This document shows positions 56,901 to 64,000 of a stretch of 64,000 nt of DNA, one piece after another (positions within the stretch are counted from its first letter, which is position 1; every line of letters starts with the position of its first letter). The notes below the pieces were generated by a model. It was given only the letters and a program-made list of their open reading frames with translations, searched no databases and was not told where the DNA came from. Source of the DNA: Litsea cubeba (Eukaryota; Streptophyta; Magnoliopsida; Laurales; Lauraceae); contig CM022948.1 of assembly GCA_012931725.1 (NCBI GenBank), positions 110,408,477 to 110,472,476 of the forward strand, given 5' to 3'. A program made the position numbers and the translations under genes.

Positions 56901-59900
56901 GGTACTTTGGAGGGGCCGACATCTTCTGCAATTACTTTTCTCATTTTTTCTTATCTAACTCATATTAATGATCTGCTTGATGATATGGGCACTGGAGTTA
57001 TGTTTCATTTAATATGTTAAGATAATTCAAAGTAATTAGAGTTTTCGAGAAGGCCACAGGTGGTGGGGCATACAAATTTGCAGATATCTTCAAAGAGAGG
57101 CTTGGTGTTAGTATTGACAAGGAAGACGAAATGGACTGTCTTGTAGCTGGAGCAAATTTTTTGCTGAAGGTGTGATCCTGTCCTAAGATTGACTCTGTTT
57201 TTTTTTTTTTTTTTTTAATTTTTTTAAAGGTATATGTAGTAAGGCTAAAATCTCCAAAATATTGCTGTTATATCCTTTCTTTTCCTGCATGCTTAAAGTA
57301 ATGTTCAGCAATCATTGGTTTGAATAGTCTGAACACTTCCTTTATAGGTAACAAAGTAGTTTGGAATTGTTAAATGTAAAGATACTATAAGATAAAACGC
57401 TGCAAAGATATAGAGATATTACTATTGGTTGTACTCATCATGACAAAGGTAACTTTTTCCCAGAAATAGAACCTATGGCATTCTTGTTTGACTGAAAGGC
57501 AGCTGGCTAGGCAAGGCCAAACTTGTTCAGTCCACCGATTTTGATATTGGGCCTAAGTAACATCGGGGCCCAGATCCAGTCTGCAGGCCCGAAAGGCAGG
57601 TTCTGGATCAACCCATTTGCAAAATATATACACCTTTTTATGCTAAGAATGTCGGGTCAGGCCAGGCATTTAAGCTTTTATAGGACAGGCCCAGTCCACT
57701 AACTATAGGACATGAAATAGGCCCATGTCCGACCCATGAGCCTAAAAACATGGCTTGGGGTCAGGTCAAGCTTGGGATGGTTTGGTCCGTGTGAAACCCT
57801 TACTAAAGGGTGGCAGAACACATCAGTTTCATGAGAGAGGAAATGTTTAATGTTCAATCAAACTTTTAATGCATTCCTACAAATGGTACAGGTTGGGTCT
57901 GCCTCCAGTGATTCCTACCATTTTTATGGTGGGGTCTACTGTGGAGGAAGAAATAGATCCCAAATTATTGATCCCAACTGTGTAATTTTGTCCTCAACTG
58001 TTGGGCACTTGGTGTTGTGCATTTGCAAGCTTACCAAATAGATACCTTTAGTTATCTAGCATAGAAGATATCAAGCACGACCTATTCTGTGATAAAACTC
58101 ATCATATGGGCCTCTTATATAACTGGAAAGCGGTCAAATGAGTTAGTCTTTTTCTCTCAATTGAGCGTGATATAGTACCTTTGCACGGTACGTATTAAAG
58201 TTTTAAGCAACCTTACACATTAAAAAAAGAATACAACTGCACAACCATTCGGAAGAAAAATACAACTTTTATCATGGCAATAAAGGAAGTAAGTCATCGA
58301 GGATTCTTGAAGTTGAATGATTTCTTATAAACCCTATTTTCCTTCTTCTCTCTCTCTCTCATTTTATTTTGAATGTTAGAAGACAATTCTATAAAAAATC
58401 TCAAGAGACATTGTCATGTCTTATTGATATCTCAAGATCCTTTCTAACTAGTGGTTTGATAGGCTATCCGCCATGAAGCGTTCACCCACATGGAAGGCCA
58501 GAAAGAGTTTGTGCAGATTGATCATAATGATTTGTTTCCCTATCTTCTTGTCAATATTGGCTCTGGTGTTAGCATGATCAAGGTATGTACTCAGTTTAAC
58601 TTCTTCCTTTTTTACAAGCTGTACACGTGGGGCCACTTTTGGTGATTCAAAGTAGAGCGCATTTATAACTTCATATGAATAGATCCAAACTAAGAGGAGA
58701 GACAGCCTCAATTTTACCACAATGGATGATCTGGAACAATTAAACTGGTTACTACAAAACTTAGTCCATTGACTCATAATTATCTACTTGCAAGTTGCTA
58801 GCTGGATTATAGGATCACCCAATGGGAAGATAATAAGTGCATGGTCCATTCCATGGCGGAGCCTGCCTGATGGATGGTATAGACTACCAGAAGGGGGCCA
58901 CCAAATGAATGGTTTAGATGGAAAATGGTGGGGCCACCATGTGAATGGTTTAGATTACTCAAAATTGATCCCACCTGTACCTTTCCTATTTGCTGGTTTA
59001 AAAGTTTACAGCTATTTTCTCTTAATCAAGCATAAATTATACCTCTATCTGACATGCCATTTATCTTGAACTGGTTTAGGTGGATGGAGATGGGAGATTT
59101 CAGCGAGTTAGTGGGACAAATGTTGGAGGTGGTACTTACTGGGGTTTGGGAAGGCTTTTAACAAAGTGCAAGAGGTTGTTTTGATCTTTTAGATATTTTA
59201 ATGCTGTTCATCGTCTCGTTTGAATCTAAATCTTCTATTTAGAAGTTAGAAAACTCACATCCATTCATCATCTCAGTTTCGATGAGTTGCTAGAGTTGAG
59301 TCAACGAGGAGATAATAGGGTTATAGACATGCTCGTTGGAGATATCTATGGCGGCATGGGCTACTCAAAGGTATATAGTGTGCATATAATTTTGTTATGA
59401 CCATTGTTTATGAGAAGTTAACTGTAAAATAAGTTTTATCTGAAAGCTAAATATTATTTTTAGTGCATAGTATGACAGTAAGTTTGCTGATACTTAAATT
59501 TTTTATGTTTTATGTGTATGTACCCAATCTGCATGTGTCTTTATTTGTGTTCTGTCAATATAAATTTATTTGAAGCTCAACTCCATAATTGCCATAACTA
59601 AGGGTTCTTAATAAGCTCATTTTTAATGGGATGGGTAGCCTGACCCTGCAGGGATGGGGATCTTACTGAGACATGAAGAGAGCTTCCTTATAAGTTCCCT
59701 GGTCTAAAATGTGTGTTGAATGTGAAAGAAGACGTAATTTGGGTACTTAGGAAAATTTGAATTTTTTTTTCTAGAATACTTCTCTAGTCTGCTTATTGTT
59801 ACGTGTGACTTGAAGAATACCAACACGTGGGCCTTGTCATTGAGAGAGGTGCTGGCTTGTAGTCTTGCTTTAAATTTTGTGAGTACTAAGATATTTGTGT

Positions 59901-62900
59901 GCCCTGTGTCAGGTAAGATTTTGTGGGGACCTCTGTTTCTAATTTGTGGAAATAAAGGTAGAACAGTGTTGGGTTTTCTCTTTTTATCATGATCCTTGAT
60001 GGATCTTTGCTTTAAATTTCTCTGTTTTGCTTTTTCATGGAAACTGTTACTATTAAAAAGGGAAAGATATTTGTGCTTTCTTTTGCCAGCCCGTGTCTAT
60101 CATTATTAAGGTTACTATTGTAGCTTCCATTAGCTCTGTGAGAGAAGGAACTATGAAAGAGACGCTGCTTGTAGATCTTTTGTAGTTCTCTTTCATTGGA
60201 TCATATCTCTCCCTTTTTGTAACTTCTTATATTCTCCATTTTTATAAATTTTTTTTAATTAGAAAAGGGGAATCCATAGTCACGTGCTATAACAATCACA
60301 TTTACTGAATTGTCTTTCAAATTAATTTATGATAATATAAATTTACAATTGTTTCACATCTTTCTTGGCATTTTAATAGCTATGTGATCCTTGAGCTTTC
60401 AGAATAAAGAATAGTTCATGCAAATGAACTTACATGTTTCAGAATTTCAGTTCTGTATAAATTCAAAATGATGTTTCAGGCTTTTGTCTTTCATATCAGA
60501 ATGACGGACTCCCCAAATTTGTCAATTGTTTCAGATTGGTCTTTCAGCATCAACTATTGCTTCTAGTTTCGGAAAGACAATTTCCGAAAACAAGGAGCCC
60601 TCAGATTACAGGCCCGAAGATATTTCTCTGTCTCTCTTGCGAATGATTTCATATAATATTGGCCAGGTTAGTTTCATAGAGCTTAATTCTAAGCAGTGCT
60701 ATATATCAACTGCCTTTCTTATGAGAAAAAAAAAACAAAAAATGTTACAGAAATATAATTATCACCATCAAAGTCATCTATCTGGTTTGGGCTTCATCTA
60801 TAAGACTGTTAATCCTGCATGCCTTTTCTTTTTGCTTCATTCCCGGTCTTTATTGATCTTTTATTGAAAGAAAATCAAGTATAAAAGGAAATCAAGGGAT
60901 GAGTGATAAAGTAATTTAAAAATGTTTAAAGTAAATATCTCCCAGCTAGTTTACTTGTCAAAATAATTGCCACAAACCTTGTTCTCAGACATCTGCATTT
61001 TAGGTTTTTCTCTAAAGATATTCAAGAATTCTTGCAAAAATTAAATGAACTTTAAAAAATGACTTAATATGTACGACGACTTATTAAAAAAGCTGCTTTG
61101 ATAGATATATTAACTTGGAGGATTTTTTTTTATAATGCTGATAATCTTGAAAAATATCCCAGCATTTTTAACTATTGGCCATCATTGCAAAATCTTTCAA
61201 TACTCTCAACATATTCTAGTGAAAATATCATAATATTTCAGAAATGATTAATATGTTATTTAAAGAATCAAACAATGGAGTTATCAAAGATTTTATTCTT
61301 TTATGTGGTGTCCTAACCCACTTGTCTATCTATATGTGGCCATCTGACTATCACATGTGTCAGATGCATGCTATTAGTAGTGGGCTCTGTTGTGTATGTT
61401 AAGTAGTTGTTGTTCAGTTTCCTATCACCAATTGGTTTTGGATTACTGGCTAGCAACTTTGACATGGTATCAGAGCCTGAGGTCTGAGTTCGAAACCACG
61501 CAGGGCAGAAATGCCTCATGCCGCGTTGTGTGTTTGTGCGGGTGCAAAATGCGCAGGGCAAAAAGGCCCCATGCCGCGTTAGAGTCTTGTGCGGGCGTGT
61601 GCTTCGGATCCGGGCGGTGTCTTGCCCGAGGGGGGGTGTAAGTAGTTGTTTGTGCAGTTTCCTATCACCAATTGGTTTTGGGATTACTGGCTAGCAACTT
61701 GACAGTGTAACCTGCCCTTAAAATAAGGATTTTGCATTGGGCATCACTGTATATAATGTTGTTTTTTATATATATATATATTAAATAGCTCAGAGCTTTG
61801 GGTTTGATTATTATTATTATTATTATTATTTTGTAATGAAAGATACTGTTGAGGAATTATGTAGTTCCCCAAGACGCGCATAATATCCTCAAGCCTTGCT
61901 CAAATATGTAAAAGTGGGGGCTCATGGCGTGGTGACTCGGACTGTTGATCTTATTTTGAAATGGGTAGAATAGAACACTGAGATATTTGAAATTTGATGT
62001 TAGAAAGGGGTGTCTTAAAGAAAATCTTCAAGAAAACCCAAAAAAATGTAGTTGGGATGAAAATGAAAATCTCTAGTATAGAGGTGTGGAATGAGGATTC
62101 CTTGTTCATTTAAAGGTAAAACTCTGTCCACTTCAAATGGAATGCGACTGAATGATGTGACTGCAGTTACCACCCCGCACTTAGGCTTTCCTTATCCAAT
62201 GTGATTTGCAAGTGTGGTTGTTCTTAAATAATAGGAAGTTGCTCTTATTAAAGGTGCTTTGTGTTATTCATATTTCTGAAACATATGATATGAGCAGGAT
62301 TTGCATATCTTGGTTGGGAAGTCTTCGATAAATGCTTAGGATTTTTTTCAATAAGAAACACAGGTTATCTCCATATATGTATGAAATATGATGAAAAGAA
62401 GGGATCCCATTTTATCATTTTTATAGAAAAATTTAAGAACATTGAAGGTTTGGGCTTGAACCTAGAGTCTCACTTGCGCAAATTCTTGGCTATCACTCGA
62501 AATGAATTTTCTCACAGTTTCTTCCTATTATCTCTGATTTATTCATGGGTAATTGTTCTATGCCTGAAGCTGTGATTGTGTAAAAGGGTCTATTTTGAAC
62601 ATGCAATCCCAAGGTTTTGAACCTGGATTGCGTCAATTACTGTCGCTCTTGATAAACTAATAGAATATATGATGTTGTGTAGCACAGGACTACCAACTAT
62701 TATATTACATTTTGAACTGTATATCCCACAACACTCCCCCAAATGTGTGTGACACACAATCTGATCCCCTTCACTTATGTAATTTTGCACCTTGTGGAAT
62801 CCAGGTACTATAGGACAGGCAGCATTATACTAGCTCAACAAGACGACGGATGATTTTCCTTGTGCAAGTTGCGTTTCTATTTAGCTATTAGGGATGAGAT

Positions 62901-63815
62901 TGTTGTATAATTTTAGCCCTTACAGTATACAGATTATACACTGTATGGCACATACACCTGTAATTCTTGAGGCCTAGAACAAAATATGCTAACATTTTGG
63001 GAAGAAATCCAAATACACTAATTTAGTTGTTGTATGCCAGATCTCTTACTTGAATGCACTTCGCTATGGGATCAAGAGGATCTTTTTTGGAGGATTTTTC
63101 ATACGTGGTCATGCTTACACCATGGACACAATTTCCTTTGCTATTCATTTCTGGTAATTATTACGATATTTAGTTCAACTTTGTCAAGCTTTATAGTGTT
63201 GATGCTCTTATTTTACTTTTCAGTTTATTGTAGAGATAGATTAAGGGGTGTTTAGGTTTTTTATGTTTAAAAGTCTGAAAAAATTATGTGAAATTGGTAA
63301 GAATAGAAAAGGGAAAACGAAGATAAAGAGAAGAAATCTGAAAGAGAAAAGTGTATGGTCCTTAACAAGGGCTGGAACACCTCCCTTATATTTTGTAAAT
63401 GTATTTTCTGAATTTACAAAAAGCCCCAGTAGTTTATAATGCTGACATGACAGAGCCCTGGGGGCCTGGACCTATTTGTACATGTTGAAAACTTCTGTCT
63501 TACAACATGGTTAACATCCAAGCCCATCTGATGTTTTTTGAATGGTTTCCTTGGTTTCGATTCCTTTATCATTTCTAATTTCTTAAGAACATACCTCAAC
63601 TCCACATTTGATCTGTTTTTAGGTCAAAGGGTCAGGCTCAAGCAATGTTTTTGCGCCACGAGGGATTTCTTGGAGCTTTGGGTGCATTCATGAGCTATGA
63701 GAAACATGGTCTCGACGACTTGATGGCACATCATTTGGTGGAACGGTTTCCGATGGGTGCTCCTTACATGGGAGGAATGATTCATGGTCCACCACTAGGG
63801 GATCTGAATGAAAAG
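53912..63815 (+). CDS. PANK2: Pantothenate kinase 2, kinase half (3' part beyond window)
   Basis: Ten coding exons: 53912-54068, 54734-54946, 55322-55371, 57053-57169, 58463-58582, 59080-59174, 59277-59370, 60535-60666, 63041-63153 and 63623-63815. They join without a frame break into 428 codons. The enzyme phosphorylates pantothenate, the first step of coenzyme A synthesis. Visible motifs are DIGGSLIK (phosphate binding of the acetate/sugar-kinase fold, about residue 50), ATGGGAYK (exon 4), NIGSGVS (exon 5), SGTNVGGGTYWGLG (exon 6) and FGGFFIRGHAY (exon 9). The sequence follows plant PANK2 (Arabidopsis At4g32180 type), whose C-terminal half is a DUF89/ARMT1-like phosphatase. That half is not in this window. 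Start chosen because MAAAPKSIHRSSSRPQLD matches the family N-terminus as I recall it. Intron 8 holds a TRIM. The last donor is GC. Confidence 0.93.
54079..54112. repeat. T-run and G-run at the start of PANK2 intron 1
   Basis: A T-run is followed by GGTGG and about 20 G within the first 45 bases of the intron. The low complexity lies only 10 bases from the donor (GTCAGC), so assembly length is uncertain and the RNA could form a quadruplex. Confidence 0.8.
57499..57800. mobile_element. hAT-like MITE remnant in PANK2 intron 4
   Basis: Counterpart of the insert at 3270-3569, with the same GGGTCAGGCCAGGC, GGACAGGCCCAGTCC and TTTGGTCCGTGTG words. Being shared by both gene copies, it predates the duplication. 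Confidence 0.4.
61397..61704 (+). mobile_element. TRIM (miniature LTR element), copy B, in PANK2 intron 8
   Basis: Two 68-base terminal repeats (61397-61464 and 61637-61704) with TG...CA ends. The primer site TGGTATCAGAGC is at 61465-61476 and the purine tract CGAGGGGGGG ends at 61636. The TSD is GTGTA (61392-61396 and 61705-61709). It is the same family as the copy at 38549 but its two LTRs differ from each other, so it is older. The interior has a doubled CGCAGGGC...CATGCCGCGTT segment. Confidence 0.92.
61770..61830. repeat. AT and ATT microsatellites
   Basis: A short TA run is followed by (ATT) repeats from 61809, in PANK2 intron 8 just downstream of the TRIM. Confidence 0.85.
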
Positions 63816-63821
63816 GCAAGT
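63816..63821 (+). promoter_or_regulatory. GC splice donor of PANK2 intron 10
   Basis: The exon ends GATCTGAATGAAAAG and the next bases are GCAAGT. Reading through gives a TGA within 12 codons, while the family continues after NEK with a new exon. AAG|GCAAGT is the strong consensus for the minor GC-AG class of U2 introns. The pseudogene copy has the same GC at 5467. Confidence 0.7.
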
Positions 63822-64000
63822 CTATGTAGAAAATCGTTGGCTTCCATATGACACTTGGTTGAGTCATATATGACAAAGGTTGATTTTGGATCAGGCTTTT
63901 TTGCAAATCTAGCCTGAAATTTGGACTGATCTAATCTGTAACATAAGAGGTCCAGTAGCCATGCTCAGCCGTGTCGATATAAAATGTTGGCAAGCCTTGG

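Noticed and set aside
57001..57052. Apparent lesion at the start of PANK2 exon 4 (TTAA instead of TTAG, plus extra bases)
   Set aside because: The difference lies in the intron. The acceptor that keeps the frame is the AG right before GCC at 57053, and the joined sequence reads IIK-ATGGGAYK as expected.

Overview
This window looks like nuclear DNA of a flowering plant. It has plant-type genes with introns: pantothenate kinase 2, a fragment of the chloroplast protein cpSRP43, and a plant coiled-coil gene. It also has a typical angiosperm transposon load: L1-type and RTE-type LINEs, copia-type solo LTRs, TRIMs, hAT, Mutator-like and PIF/Harbinger elements. The exact lineage cannot be fixed from the sequence. 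Most of the 64 kb is transposon-derived, and many element borders can be set by target-site duplications (TSDs) visible in the text.

The one convincingly functional gene is pantothenate kinase 2 (PANK2) on the + strand. Ten coding exons between 53912 and 63815 read open for 428 codons and cover the kinase half. The C-terminal phosphatase half must lie beyond the right edge. A truncated, broken copy of the middle of the same gene lies about 54 kb upstream at 1541-5474 in the same orientation. It lost exons 6-9 through two internal deletions and carries a nonsense codon and a frameshift.

Between the two copies, left to right: a hAT-type MITE (5483-5871); two adjacent solo LTRs (6016-7823 and 7843-9561), the first with a Helitron-like insert; a Pack-MULE (10069-11369) carrying a broken cpSRP43 fragment; a leader exon and a decayed coiled-coil gene (about 11560-17600); a Harbinger-type element (18471-19499); a MULE-type MITE; a LINE tail; a solo LTR inside another solo LTR (21869-25507); two abutting MULE-type MITEs (25797-26962); short relics including one RING-CH exon; and a large transposon nest (31102-40903). 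In the nest an L1-type LINE on the - strand was hit by a Harbinger-type element (34883-35932) and by a hAT element (36455-38923), and the hAT was itself hit by a TRIM (38549-38861).

To the right of the nest lie an LTR element lacking visible gag-pol and holding an RTE-LINE fragment (41273-44560), a copia gag relic, another LINE tail (47006-47607), a minus-strand locus with tandemly repeated proline-rich exons (about 49100-51760) and a hAT fossil (51899-53062) just upstream of the PANK2 promoter. A second TRIM copy sits in PANK2 intron 8.

No rRNA, tRNA, CRISPR or bacterial-type operon was seen. The most distinctive observations are the cpSRP43-carrying Pack-MULE, the dissectable transposon nest, the PANK2 duplicate with microhomology at one deletion junction, and an apparent GC-AG intron in PANK2.
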